Origin: Micromonospora sp. WMMD1128
Lineage (GTDB): Bacteria > Actinomycetota > Actinomycetes > Mycobacteriales > Micromonosporaceae
DNA: 64,000 nt
Assembly (NCBI RefSeq): GCF_027497235.1
Contig: NZ_CP114902.1
Span: 4,056,001-4,120,000 of the forward strand
Direction: 5' to 3'
The notes under the pieces are model-generated. The model did not search any database. It saw only the letters and a list, made by a program, of their open reading frames with translations, and had not been told where the DNA came from. Numbering within the stretch: the first letter of the stretch is position 1; each line of letters starts with the position of its first letter. Positions 7,607 to 15,385 of the stretch are shown in pieces. The position numbers were made by a program, and so were the translations under genes.

Positions 7607-9240
7607 CCGACCACCCCGAGCAACCGCAGCGCCTCCAGCACCCGACCCGGTTCGACCGCCGAGAGGCAGGGATGTCCGGGGACCGGGCAGACGGTGGCGC
7701 GGGTGTCCCGGCAGGCCGCCGCGGCGTCGCCGAGGCGGACGGTCGGCACCCGGTACGGTCCCCACTGGCCGAACGGGACGGTCGGGGCGAACAGGCTGAC
7801 CACCGGCACGCCAAGCGCCGCGGCCAGGTGCGCCGGGCCGGTGTTGCCGACCACGAGCGCGCCGGCCCCGCCGACCACGGCGGCCAGCTCGTCCAGCCCG
7901 GTGCACCCGCCCAGGTCCACGCCGCCCGCCGCGGCCACCCGGGCGGTCAGCTCCCGCTCGTCCGGCCCACCCGTGACCACCACCCGGTAGCCGGCGGCGC
8001 CGAGCACCCGAACCATCCGGGTGGCCAGCTCGACCGGGCAGGCGCGGGTCTCCACCGAGGACCCCGGGTGCAGCACCACGTAGCCGGGCGGTCCGGCGGC
8101 GGCCGGCACCGGCGGCAACCGGTCGACGCGCAGCCGCAGTCGCGGTTCGTCGTGGTCGGGCAGGGCGAAGCCGGCGGCGGCGGCGAGGGACAGGGCGCGT
8201 TCCGGTTCGGGTACGCCGACCGGGACGCGGTGGCGCACGTCGAGCAGGGCGCCGGGGTAGTCGTCGCTGATCGCGCTGATCCGGGGCACTCCGGCGATGC
8301 GCAGCAGCAGGGCCAGGGGCAGGGGTGACTGGTGGAATGAGGTGAACACGACCGCCTCGTCGGCGCCGACGGCGGCCAGCCGGTCGGTCAGCGCGCGCAT
8401 CGCGTGCGGGTCGACCGCCGGGGCGGGGGCGTCGATCCAGGGCAGCGGCCAGTCGATGATCTCGTCGACGCCGGGCAGCAGTTCGGCGGCGGCGCGTCCG
8501 CGCGGCCCGCAGAGCAGCACCACCCGGCGCGCGCCGGCCGCGACCGCCCGGATCCCGGGTCCGGTGACAAGCACGTCACCCGCCGCGTCGCTGCGCGCCA
8601 CGAGCACGGTGCCCCGACTCGGGCCGCGAGCCGGTTCCGGCGCGGCCACCAGCCGCATCCGGGCCAGCACGATGTCCACCGCGTCCGGCAGGTCGGCGGC
8701 GACGGTCGGCGCGGCGGCGACCTCGGCGTCGCGGGTCGCAGGCGTGGGCACCAGCACCGCGGCGGCGCCGGCCGCCGCGGCGGCCCCCATGTCGGCGCCG
8801 ATGTCCCCGATCAGCACGCACCGGCCCGGTGTGGTGCCGAGCGTGTGGGCGGCGGCGTGCACCAGGCCCGGCGCCGGCTTGCGGCAGGCGCACCGGTCCG
8901 GCTCCGCGTGCGGGCAGATCTGCCAGGTGTCGAAGGGCCCGAGCAGTTCCTCCACCCGGGCGTTCACCCGGCGCAGGTCGTCCGCGGTGAACAGGCCCCG
9001 GGCCAGCCCGGACTGGTTGGTCACCACGGCCAGTCGCAGCCCGGCCGCGCGCAGCCGGTCCAGCGCCTCGCGCGCGCCCGGCACCGGCCGTACCTTCTCC
9101 GGATCGCCGTTGTACGGCACATCCTCCACGAGCGTGCCGTCCCGGTCCAGCAGCACCGCGTCGTACAGGCCCCGGCGGGACCGGTCACCCGGGTCAACCC
9201 CGGCTGACCTGCACTGATCCCGCTCGTGGTCCGGCTGCAC
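7603..9240 (-). CDS. Fusion of heptose-bisphosphate phosphatase (GmhB-like HAD) and GT9 glycosyltransferase
   Basis: A 545-residue fusion. Residues ~26-190 are a HAD-IIIA phosphatase: nucleophile and acid Asp32/Asp34 in LLDRDGTLVED, VVTNQSGLARG, and the zinc-binding pattern CPHAEPDRCACRKP found in GmhB. This should remove the 7-phosphate from heptose 1,7-bisphosphate. From ~210 a full GT9 domain follows, opening VLVARSDAAGDVLVTGPGIRA and containing VVLHPGSSVETRACP and LVVGNTGPAHLAAALGVPVVSLFAP. One protein thus carries a pathway enzyme and a likely user of the product. The GTG at 9240 is chosen as the first start of the frame; it lies nine bases after a stress-type promoter, giving a nearly leaderless message. 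Confidence 0.88.
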   Translation of the reverse strand: MQPDHERDQCRSAGVDPGDRSRRGLYDAVLLDRDGTLVEDVPYNGDPEKVRPVPGAREALDRLRAAGLRLAVVTNQSGLARGLFTADDLRRVNARVEELLGPFDTWQICPHAEPDRCACRKPAPGLVHAAAHTLGTTPGRCVLIGDIGADMGAAAAAGAAAVLVPTPATRDAEVAAAPTVAADLPDAVDIVLARMRLVAAPEPARGPSRGTVLVARSDAAGDVLVTGPGIRAVAAGARRVVLLCGPRGRAAAELLPGVDEIIDWPLPWIDAPAPAVDPHAMRALTDRLAAVGADEAVVFTSFHQSPLPLALLLRIAGVPRISAISDDYPGALLDVRHRVPVGVPEPERALSLAAAAGFALPDHDEPRLRLRVDRLPPVPAAAGPPGYVVLHPGSSVETRACPVELATRMVRVLGAAGYRVVVTGGPDERELTARVAAAGGVDLGGCTGLDELAAVVGGAGALVVGNTGPAHLAAALGVPVVSLFAPTVPFGQWGPYRVPTVRLGDAAAACRDTRATVCPVPGHPCLSAVEPGRVLEALRLLGVVG

Positions 9241-9249
9241 GGGCGGCGG

Positions 9250-9274
9250 GTTCCCGACCCCCCGAGGAGTAAAC
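9250..9274 (-). promoter_or_regulatory. SigB/SigF-type promoter of the heptose operon
   Basis: Reading the minus strand, GTTT (9274-9271), 15 bases, then GGGAAC (9255-9250), followed after nine bases by the GTG at 9240. This fits the actinobacterial SigB/SigF form GNNT-N14-16-GGGTAY with the GGGAA variant. The promoter is not experimentally known. Confidence 0.5.
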
Positions 9275-9320
9275 GTCGGCCCCGGTTACCCGCCGCCCCC
9301 GAGAAGCTAACCCGGCCGCC

Positions 9321-9346
9321 GTTAGCGAGCCCCTCGGCGGGGGTAC
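9321..9346 (+). promoter_or_regulatory. SigB/SigF-type promoter of the SRPBCC gene
   Basis: GTTA (9321-9324), 16 bases, GGGTAC (9341-9346), then ten bases to GTG 9357. It is divergent from the heptose-operon promoter within the same ~115-bp gap, and has the same near-leaderless geometry. Confidence 0.5.
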
Positions 9347-9356
9347 CGGCTTGGGC

Positions 9357-9803
9357 GTGGCGGTAGTGGACAGGGTCATCGACGTTCCCCCGGAGCGGGT
9401 CTTCGCGGTGCTGGCCGACGGATGGACGTACAGCGACTGGGTGGTGGGCACCACGCACGTGCGCGACGTGGACGAGACCTGGCCCCGGGTCGGCAGCCGG
9501 CTGCACCACCGGGCCGGGCCGTGGCCGTTCTCCCTCCAGGACACGTCCACCGTGCTGGAGTGCCAGGCGCCGAGCCGGCTCGTGCTGCGCGCCGGGCTCT
9601 GGCCGGCCGGCGAGGCGATCGTGGTGTTCGCGCTGGAGCCGCTGGCGGACGGCCGGACCCGGGTGACCATCGGCGAGGACTTCGCCGTCGGCCCGCTGCG
9701 GTGGGCCCGGACCAAGCTCAACGACCTCGTCCTGCACCTGCGAAACAAGGAGACGCTGGCCCGGCTGTCCGACATCGCGACGCGGCAGCGGCCGGACGGT
9801 TGA
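9357..9803 (+). CDS. SRPBCC (START-like) family protein
   Basis: A ~148-residue protein of the polyketide cyclase/dehydrase-like SRPBCC fold, which forms a helix-grip pocket for hydrophobic ligands. It begins VAVVDRVIDVPPERVFAVLADGWTYSDWV, typical of the family, and ends with the long C-terminal helix KNETLARLSD-like segment. The start is placed at GTG 9357 because it stands ten bases from a GGGTAC box; a TTG at 9351 is also in frame. Ligand and role are unknown. Expression looks stress-dependent. Confidence 0.8.
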   Translation: MAVVDRVIDVPPERVFAVLADGWTYSDWVVGTTHVRDVDETWPRVGSRLHHRAGPWPFSLQDTSTVLECQAPSRLVLRAGLWPAGEAIVVFALEPLADGRTRVTIGEDFAVGPLRWARTKLNDLVLHLRNKETLARLSDIATRQRPDG

Positions 9804-9894
9804 GCGCACCGATCGCGGGGCGTCTGTGCGGACGCCACGAATCGGACTGGCTACCCTCTCAGATGAACCTGTCGGCCGACCGAGGAAGTCCGTG

Positions 9895-10662
9895 ATGATC
9901 GAACCCGTGCAGTTGCCCTCCCCGTGGGCGGACGCGCGCCTGACTGTCGTCGTTCCGACCTACAACGAGGCGGGCAACCTCCCGGTGCTGGTCGAGCGCC
10001 TCCTCGCGCTGCCGCTGCCGGGGTTGAAGGTGCTCGTCGCGGACGACAACTCCCCCGACGGCACCGGCGAGGTCGCCGACAAGCTGGCCGTCGAGCACCC
10101 GGACCGGGTGCTGGTGGCGCACCGTCCGGGCAAGGAGGGCCTCGGCCGGGCGTACGTGGACGGCATCGGTCGCGCGATCGACGACGGCGCGGACTACGTC
10201 GCCCAGATGGACGCCGACCTGTCGCACCCGCCGGAGGCGCTGCCCGGCATGCTCGGCGCGCTGCTCTCCACCCAGGCGTCCGTGGTCATCGGCTCGCGTT
10301 ACGTGCCCGGTGGGGAGCTGGACGAGAACTGGCCGCTCTACCGCCGCGCGCTCAGCGGCTGGGCCAACCTCTACGTGCACACCTTGCTGCGGGTGCGGAT
10401 CCGCGACCTGACCGCCGGCTTCAAGATCTGGCGGGCGGACGCGCTGCGCGACATCGGGCTGGACCGGGTCCAGTCCAACGGCTACAGCTTCCAGGTGGAG
10501 ATGCACTACCTCGCCACCAAGCTCGGCCACACCATCCTGGAGGTGCCGATCCGCTTCGAGGAGCGCCGCGACGGCGACTCGAAGATGACCACCGCCACCA
10601 AGATCGAGAGCGCCCTGATGCCGTTCATGCTGCGCACCCGCCACCGCAACATCGAACCCTGA
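9895..10662 (+). CDS. Polyprenol monophosphomannose synthase
   Basis: A 255-residue GT2 enzyme that moves mannose from GDP-mannose to polyprenol phosphate, supplying the membrane mannose donor for lipoglycans and protein O-mannosylation. Visible are VVVPTYNEAGNLPVLVERL, VADDNSPDGTGE, the metal-binding DADLSHPPE, and YVPGGELDENWPLYRR. The protein ends at RTRHRNIEP without the C-terminal membrane segments of the long eukaryotic or Rhizobium type, matching Ppm1 catalytic domains. ATG 9895 is preferred because GAGGAAG lies seven bases upstream; an earlier in-frame ATG at 9826 lacks such a site. Confidence 0.92.
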   Translation: MIEPVQLPSPWADARLTVVVPTYNEAGNLPVLVERLLALPLPGLKVLVADDNSPDGTGEVADKLAVEHPDRVLVAHRPGKEGLGRAYVDGIGRAIDDGADYVAQMDADLSHPPEALPGMLGALLSTQASVVIGSRYVPGGELDENWPLYRRALSGWANLYVHTLLRVRIRDLTAGFKIWRADALRDIGLDRVQSNGYSFQVEMHYLATKLGHTILEVPIRFEERRDGDSKMTTATKIESALMPFMLRTRHRNIEP

Positions 10663-10690
10663 CCCCTCTCCGGGCCGGCACGCACGGGGG

Positions 10691-12289
10691 TCACGGGGTG
10701 GGGTAGATGGCGCGGTGGGCGGCGGCGATCGTGCGGGCGTACAGCCCGCCGGTGAGGGCGCGGTCACGGGCCAGGGCGGCGCGGGCGGCGTTCGCGCCCG
10801 GCGCGCCGTGCACCCCGCCGCCCGGATGGGCCGAGGCGCTGGCCAGGTAGAGCCGGTCCACAGGCGTGTCGGCGCGGCCCAGCCCGGGGATCGGCCGCAG
10901 GAAGAGCTGCTGGTACGCCGCCGCGGTGCCGCCGCCCAACGCGCCGCCGACCAGGCTCGGCTCGGCCGCCTCCAGGTCGGCGGGGCCGGCCACGTGCCGC
11001 CCGACGATCGACGCCCGGAAACCCGGCGCGGCCTCCTCCAGCACCTCCTCCATCCGCTCCACGTGTTCGGCCACCTCCTCGGCCCGCCAGTGCCGCCGGA
11101 ACGGAAGATGGGTGTAGGACCAGAGCGACTCGGTGCCCGGCGGCGAGTGGCTCGGCTCGGCCACCGTCATCTGGCCGACGAGCAGGAACGGATCGCGCGG
11201 CACCTCACCTCGGGCCAGCGCCGCGGCGTACGTGGTGAGCCCGTCCATGTCCGCGCCGAGGTGCACGGTGCCGGCGCCGGCCAGGTCCCGGTTGGTCCAC
11301 GGCATCGGCGCCGACAACGCCCAGTCGACCTTGAGCGTGGAGCCGTCCCACTTGAAGTGCGCCAGGTCCTCGACCAGTCGGGGCGGCAGCGCTGCGGCGC
11401 CCACCAGGTCCAGGTAGAGCGCCGGGGCGGGCACGTCGGCGAGCACGGCGCGGCGGGCCCGCCAGTCCGTCCCGCCCGCGGTGCGCACGCCCATGGCCCG
11501 CCCCCGGGCGGTGAGCACCCGCTCGACCCGGGCGCCGTAGGAGATCCGGCCGCCCCGCTCGACCAGGCGGGCCACCAGCGCGTCGGTGATCCGCTGCGCG
11601 CCGCCGACCGGCACCGGCCAGCCGACCTGCTGGCCGAGCATGGCCAGCAGCCAGCCGTACACCCCGGAGCCGGCCTCCTCCGGGGACAGGTCGGTGTGCA
11701 GGGCACAGCCGGCCAGCAGCACCGGCCCGCCGGCCCCGTCGAAGAGTTCGTCGCCGAGCTTGCGCACCGGGAGCACCAGCCGGCGGGCCAGCCGCAGCGC
11801 GCCGGCGACCCGGAGCTGGCGCAGCAGGCCCAGCCCGCCGCGGACCGGCGGGAACGGGCTGGTGATGGCGTCGAGCATCGGCTCGGCCACCCGGGTCCAG
11901 TCGGCGTACGCGTGCCGCCAGCGCTCCCCGTCGCCCGGGGCGAACGTCTCCAGCGACGCGGCGGTGGCGTCCAGGTCGCGGTTAATCACCGCGGCCCGCC
12001 CGTCCGGGAGCAGGTGCGCCAGCACGTCCGGGGCGTTCGTCCAGGACAGTCCGTGGCCCTCCAGTCCCAGCCCACCCAGCACCGGGGAGGCGAAGCCGAG
12101 CGGGTAGAAGGAGCTGTACAGGTCGCTGAGGTAGCCGGGGGCGGTCACCTGCGCGGAACGCACCGCGCCGCCCGGCGCCTCGGTCGCCTCCAGGACGAGG
12201 ACGTCCCAGCCCGCGTCGGCAAGCAGGTTCGCCGCCACCAACCCGTTGTGTCCCGCTCCGATGACGACGGCGTCGGCGGTGGACCTCAT
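10691..12289 (-). CDS. FAD-dependent oxidoreductase of the phytoene desaturase/carotenoid type
   Basis: A 532-residue flavoprotein. The dinucleotide-binding motif is VVIGAGHNGLVAANLLADAGWDVLVLEA at residues ~8-35, the form typical of the CrtI-like and PYROXD2-like NAD(P)/FAD oxidoreductases. Near the C-terminus LYLASASAHPGGGVHGAPGANAARAAL is the second conserved FAD-contact motif. No phytoene synthase or other carotenoid gene is nearby, so the substrate is open. The ATG at 12289 is nine bases from a GTTT-N16-GGGTAG promoter and is divergent from the aldehyde dehydrogenase. Confidence 0.82.
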   Translation of the reverse strand: MRSTADAVVIGAGHNGLVAANLLADAGWDVLVLEATEAPGGAVRSAQVTAPGYLSDLYSSFYPLGFASPVLGGLGLEGHGLSWTNAPDVLAHLLPDGRAAVINRDLDATAASLETFAPGDGERWRHAYADWTRVAEPMLDAITSPFPPVRGGLGLLRQLRVAGALRLARRLVLPVRKLGDELFDGAGGPVLLAGCALHTDLSPEEAGSGVYGWLLAMLGQQVGWPVPVGGAQRITDALVARLVERGGRISYGARVERVLTARGRAMGVRTAGGTDWRARRAVLADVPAPALYLDLVGAAALPPRLVEDLAHFKWDGSTLKVDWALSAPMPWTNRDLAGAGTVHLGADMDGLTTYAAALARGEVPRDPFLLVGQMTVAEPSHSPPGTESLWSYTHLPFRRHWRAEEVAEHVERMEEVLEEAAPGFRASIVGRHVAGPADLEAAEPSLVGGALGGGTAAAYQQLFLRPIPGLGRADTPVDRLYLASASAHPGGGVHGAPGANAARAALARDRALTGGLYARTIAAAHRAIYPTP

Positions 12290-12298
12290 CCGGATCGC

Positions 12299-12324
12299 CT
12301 ACCCGGCCGGTCACCTGGCAAAAC
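12299..12324 (-). promoter_or_regulatory. SigB/SigF-type promoter of the FAD oxidoreductase gene
   Basis: On the minus strand, GTTT (12324-12321), 16 bases, GGGTAG (12304-12299), nine bases to ATG 12289. Its -35 GTTT forms half of the palindrome AAACGCGTTT (12321-12330), whose other half is the -35 of the divergent promoter. Confidence 0.5.
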
Positions 12325-12326
12325 GC

Positions 12327-12351
12327 GTTTGCCTCGCCGGGACCGGGGCAT
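12327..12351 (+). promoter_or_regulatory. SigB/SigF-like promoter of the aldehyde dehydrogenase gene
   Basis: GTTT (12327-12330), 15 bases, GGGCAT (12346-12351), ten bases to ATG 12362. The -10 variant GGGCAT with the same ten-base distance recurs at 15451. Confidence 0.42.
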
Positions 12352-12361
12352 GCACGGCCGC

Positions 12362-13795
12362 ATGTACACCGTTGCGCAGCTCATAGGTGGGGTATGGGGC
12401 GCCGGGGGTGACGGCGGCGAGATGGTCGTCCACGATCCGGCCGACGGAACGGCTGTGGCCCGGGTCCCGGTGGCCTCCGCGGACGAGGTGGCCAAGGCGG
12501 TCGAGGCGGCCCGGGGGGCGGCGGCGGAGTGGGCGGCGACCGCACCGGCCGAACGCGCCGCCGCGTTGCACCGGGCGGCGGACGCGATCGAGGCGGCGGC
12601 CGAGGAGCTGGCCGTGGCGACCACCGCGGAGATGGGTAAACCGCTCGACGACGCGCGCGGTGGTGTGGCTGCGGGCATCGGCACGCTGCGACAGTACGCC
12701 GAGCTGGCCCCGGTGCGGGGCGGCCGGACGCTGCACGGCGACCACGCCGCGCTCGACTTCATGACGCCCGAACCGCGCGGGTTGGTCGCCGCGATCACGC
12801 CCTGGAACGACCCGGTGGCGGTCTCCTGCGGTCTGCTCGGCGCGGCGCTGGTGACCGGCAACGTGGTGCTGCACAAGCCGAGCGAACGCGCCCCGGCAAC
12901 CGGGTGGCTGCTCGCCCGGGCGTTCGACTCGGCGTTGCCGGCCGGGGTGCTGTCGCTGCTCACCGGCGGTGGCGAGGTGGGCGCGGCGCTTGCCGGCCAG
13001 GACGTGGACGTGGTGGCCCACGTGGGTTCGACCGCCACCGGGCGGTCGATCGCCGAGGCGGCCGCCCGTACCGGGGCGAAGGTGCTGCTGGAGAACGGCG
13101 GCAGCGACCCGCTGGTGGTGGACGCCGACGTCGACCCGGTCTGGGCGGCCGGGCAGGCGGCGCTCGGCTGCTTCGCCAACGCCGGGCAGATCTGCGTCGC
13201 GGTGGAACGGATCTACGTGCACCGCGACGTGGCCGAGGACTTCGTCGACGCGCTCGTGGCCCGCGCCGGTGCGCTCACGATGGGCGCCGGCCGCGATCCG
13301 GGTACGCAGCTCGGCCCCCTCGTCGACCGCCGGCACCGGGACCACGTGCACGGGCAGGTCACCGCCGCGGTGGCGCAGGGCGCCCGGATACGCGCCGGCG
13401 GCGCGCTGCCGGACGGGCCGGGCGCGTTCTATCCGGCCACCGTGGTGGAGGGCTGCCGGCACGAGATGGCGCTGGTCCGCGAGGAGACGTTCGGCCCGGT
13501 CGCGCCGGTGGTGGTGGTCGACTCGTTCACCGAGGGGTTGCGGTGCGCGGCGGACTCCCCGTACGGCCTGGCCGCCACCGTGCTGACCGGTTCGATGAGC
13601 CACGCCCAGCGGGCCTGGCGGGAACTGCCGGTGGGCACCGTCAAGGTCAATTCGGTGTTCGGCGGCGCGCCGGGCGGGGCCGCGCAGCCGCGCCGGGGCA
13701 GCGGCCAGGGCTTCGGGTACGGCCCGGAACTGCTCGACGAGTTCAGCGCCGTGAAGGCGGTGCACCTGGAGGCGCCGGGCGGCGGCCACTGGTGA
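12362..13795 (+). CDS. Aldehyde dehydrogenase family protein
   Basis: A 477-residue NAD(P)-dependent aldehyde dehydrogenase that oxidises an aldehyde to the acid. The catalytic Glu is in KVLLENGGSDPLVV and the nucleophilic Cys in NAGQICVAVERIYVH; ITPWNDPVAV matches the cofactor site and REETFGPVAPV the C-terminal motif. I place the start at ATG 12362, ten bases after the GGGCAT box; ATG 12350 is in frame but would lie within the -10 element. The substrate cannot be assigned, though the family also includes betaine-aldehyde and succinate-semialdehyde enzymes. A 14-bp hairpin follows the stop. Confidence 0.88.
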   Translation: MYTVAQLIGGVWGAGGDGGEMVVHDPADGTAVARVPVASADEVAKAVEAARGAAAEWAATAPAERAAALHRAADAIEAAAEELAVATTAEMGKPLDDARGGVAAGIGTLRQYAELAPVRGGRTLHGDHAALDFMTPEPRGLVAAITPWNDPVAVSCGLLGAALVTGNVVLHKPSERAPATGWLLARAFDSALPAGVLSLLTGGGEVGAALAGQDVDVVAHVGSTATGRSIAEAAARTGAKVLLENGGSDPLVVDADVDPVWAAGQAALGCFANAGQICVAVERIYVHRDVAEDFVDALVARAGALTMGAGRDPGTQLGPLVDRRHRDHVHGQVTAAVAQGARIRAGGALPDGPGAFYPATVVEGCRHEMALVREETFGPVAPVVVVDSFTEGLRCAADSPYGLAATVLTGSMSHAQRAWRELPVGTVKVNSVFGGAPGGAAQPRRGSGQGFGYGPELLDEFSAVKAVHLEAPGGGHW

Positions 13796-13806
13796 GCCGA
13801 CACGGG

Positions 13807-13837
13807 CGGGCCCGGGACCGCACCGGTCCCGGGCCCG
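13807..13837 (+). terminator. Strong hairpin terminator after aldehyde dehydrogenase
   Basis: Perfect 14-bp stem (13807-13820 with 13824-13837), three-base loop, followed by TTCCTGG. It is between convergent genes and may serve both. Confidence 0.65.
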
Positions 13838-13864
13838 TTCCTGGTCCGGCGTACCCGCGGCGGG

Positions 13865-14269
13865 TCAGCGACCGCCGCGCGCCTTGCGGGTGGCGTTGTT
13901 GTTGGCCTTCTCGATCGCCGTCACCAGTTGCGGCTTGGTCATCCGGGAACGCCCGCGCACGTCAAGCTTCTTCGCCACCTCCATGAGGTGGTCCTTGGTG
14001 GCGTTGGCGTCCACTCCGCCGGCCGTCGGGGCCCGCCGGGCCGGTCCGCCGCCGGCGGCCTGCTTGTCGCTCGGCCCCTTGCGGCCCTTGGCCTCCCAGT
14101 GGTCGCCCACCTTCTCGTACTCGTGCTTGACGGCGGCGAACGCGACGCGGTGCGCACGTTCCCCCTCGCCGTACGTCTCGACCGCCGAGTCGTGCGTCTT
14201 CTCCCAGGTCCGCTGCGCCTTGGCCGGCGAGCGCTTCAACGTGCTGGGCATCACCTCGCGCCCGGGCAT
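13865..14269 (-). CDS. ChaB-domain protein with C-terminal Rho-N/SAP-like helices
   Basis: A 134-residue basic protein. Residues ~7-70 match the ChaB domain (MPSTLKRSPAKAQRTWEKTHDSAVETYG... AHRVAFAAVKHEYEK). ChaB was named as a cation-transport regulator, but its true role is not settled. After a Gly/Ala-rich linker, residues ~90-125 (TKDHLMEVAKKLDVRGRSRMTKPQLVTAIEKAN) look like a Rho-N-terminal/SAP-like helix pair that could bind nucleic acid. The start at 14269 has GGAGGT seven bases upstream. It is divergent from the YihY gene and preceded by a GTTT-N15-GGGAAC promoter, as is usual for stress genes. Confidence 0.83.
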   Translation of the reverse strand: MPGREVMPSTLKRSPAKAQRTWEKTHDSAVETYGEGERAHRVAFAAVKHEYEKVGDHWEAKGRKGPSDKQAAGGGPARRAPTAGGVDANATKDHLMEVAKKLDVRGRSRMTKPQLVTAIEKANNNATRKARGGR

Positions 14270-14305
14270 CTCGTCCACCTCCGTCTCGGTCCGGTGTCTC
14301 CTGTC

Positions 14306-14330
14306 GTTCCCGCCCGCTCCCGGGGCAAAC
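14306..14330 (-). promoter_or_regulatory. SigB/SigF-type promoter of the ChaB gene
   Basis: On the minus strand GTTT (14330-14327), 15 bases, GGGAAC (14311-14306). About 36 bases of leader then reach the ChaB start at 14269. Confidence 0.5.
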
Positions 14331-14339
14331 CACCTGACG

Positions 14340-14365
14340 GTTTGTCGATTTCCGCTCCGGGGTAC
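14340..14365 (+). promoter_or_regulatory. SigB/SigF-type promoter of the YihY gene
   Basis: GTTT (14340-14343), 16 bases, GGGTAC (14360-14365). It lies 48 bases before the YihY ATG and is divergent from the ChaB promoter only nine bases away. Confidence 0.5.
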
Positions 14366-14413
14366 CGCCCGGCCACGCCCCGGTGGCGCACCCGGCGCGT
14401 GGAGGAGGCGGTC

Positions 14414-15382
14414 ATGACGGCGACGACACCAGCCACGGTCGGCGGCCGGCGCTTTCCCCGGCGGATGCGCCAACTCAACTGGCGCACCTGGCGGGGGGTG
14501 CTGGTGCGCAGCAGCAAGGGCTTCGTCAAGGACAACTGCGCCGACTGGGCCGCCGCGCTCACCTACTACGGGGTGCTCGCGCTCTTCCCGTCCACGATCG
14601 TGGTGGTCGCCCTGGTCGGCCTGGTCTCCGACGGCCCGCGCACGGTGGACACGGTGATCGACCTGGCCCGGGAGATCGGCGCCGGCTCGGTGGTCGGCAA
14701 CGACGCATTCGTCGGCGTGGTGCGCAACGTGGTCGAGCAGCAGGGCCCGGCGAAGGCGCTGCTGAGCTTCGGCCTGCTCGGCGCGCTCTGGTCGGCCTCC
14801 GGGTTCATCGGCGCGTTCACCCGGGCCTCCAACGCGATCTACGGGGTGGAGGAGGGCCGGCCGTTCTACCGCCTCCGCCCGTTGCAGATCGGCATGGCCG
14901 CGGTGACCCTGCTGCTGCTGGCGGTGGTCGCCACCGGGCTGATCGTCAGCGGCCCGGTCACCGACGCGGTGGGCGACCGGCTGCACGCCGGCGGCCTGAC
15001 CCGGACCACCTGGTCGGTGACGAAGTGGCCGTTGCTCGCCCTGGTCGCGATGACGCTGCTGTCGTTGCTGTTCTGGATCGCGCCGAACGTACGGCAGCCG
15101 CGGTTCCGCTGGCTCACCCCCGGTGGCGCGCTGGCGCTGCTGGCCTGGGTCGCCGCCTCCTTCGGCTTCGGCCTCTACGTCGCCAACTTCGGCTCCTACG
15201 ACGTGACCTACGGCAGTCTCGGCGCGGTGATCGCGTTCCTGGTCTGGCTCTATCTGTCCAACTGCGCGCTGATGCTCGGCGTGCAGCTCAACGCGGAGGT
15301 GCAGCGGGGCCGGGCGATGCAGGCCGGCGTCGAGGAGCCGGCCGAGCCGGTGCTGCCGCCGCGCGCTCCGGCCGACTCCTGA
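14414..15382 (+). CDS. YihY/BrkB family inner-membrane protein
   Basis: A 322-residue integral membrane protein. The family hallmark AADWAAALTYYGVLALFPSTIVVVALVG-like segment lies at ~40-70 (DNCADWAAALTYYGVLALF), and six hydrophobic spans can be traced, ending in GSLGAVIAFLVWLYLSNCALMLGVQLNAE. Members were once called RNase BN, wrongly; function is unknown, with suggestions of a transporter role. The ATG follows GGAGGAGG. The N-terminus is Arg-rich, so the cytoplasmic side is likely in. A hairpin (15386-15427) follows. Confidence 0.88.
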   Translation: MTATTPATVGGRRFPRRMRQLNWRTWRGVLVRSSKGFVKDNCADWAAALTYYGVLALFPSTIVVVALVGLVSDGPRTVDTVIDLAREIGAGSVVGNDAFVGVVRNVVEQQGPAKALLSFGLLGALWSASGFIGAFTRASNAIYGVEEGRPFYRLRPLQIGMAAVTLLLLAVVATGLIVSGPVTDAVGDRLHAGGLTRTTWSVTKWPLLALVAMTLLSLLFWIAPNVRQPRFRWLTPGGALALLAWVAASFGFGLYVANFGSYDVTYGSLGAVIAFLVWLYLSNCALMLGVQLNAEVQRGRAMQAGVEEPAEPVLPPRAPADS

Positions 15383-15385
15383 GTT

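Noticed and set aside
10715..12349. Long plus-strand open frame running into the aldehyde dehydrogenase gene
   Set aside because: It is the antisense shadow of the FAD oxidoreductase; codon pattern and residues (Pro/Arg/His-rich) are those of a non-coding frame in GC-rich DNA. Similar shadows elsewhere were left out.
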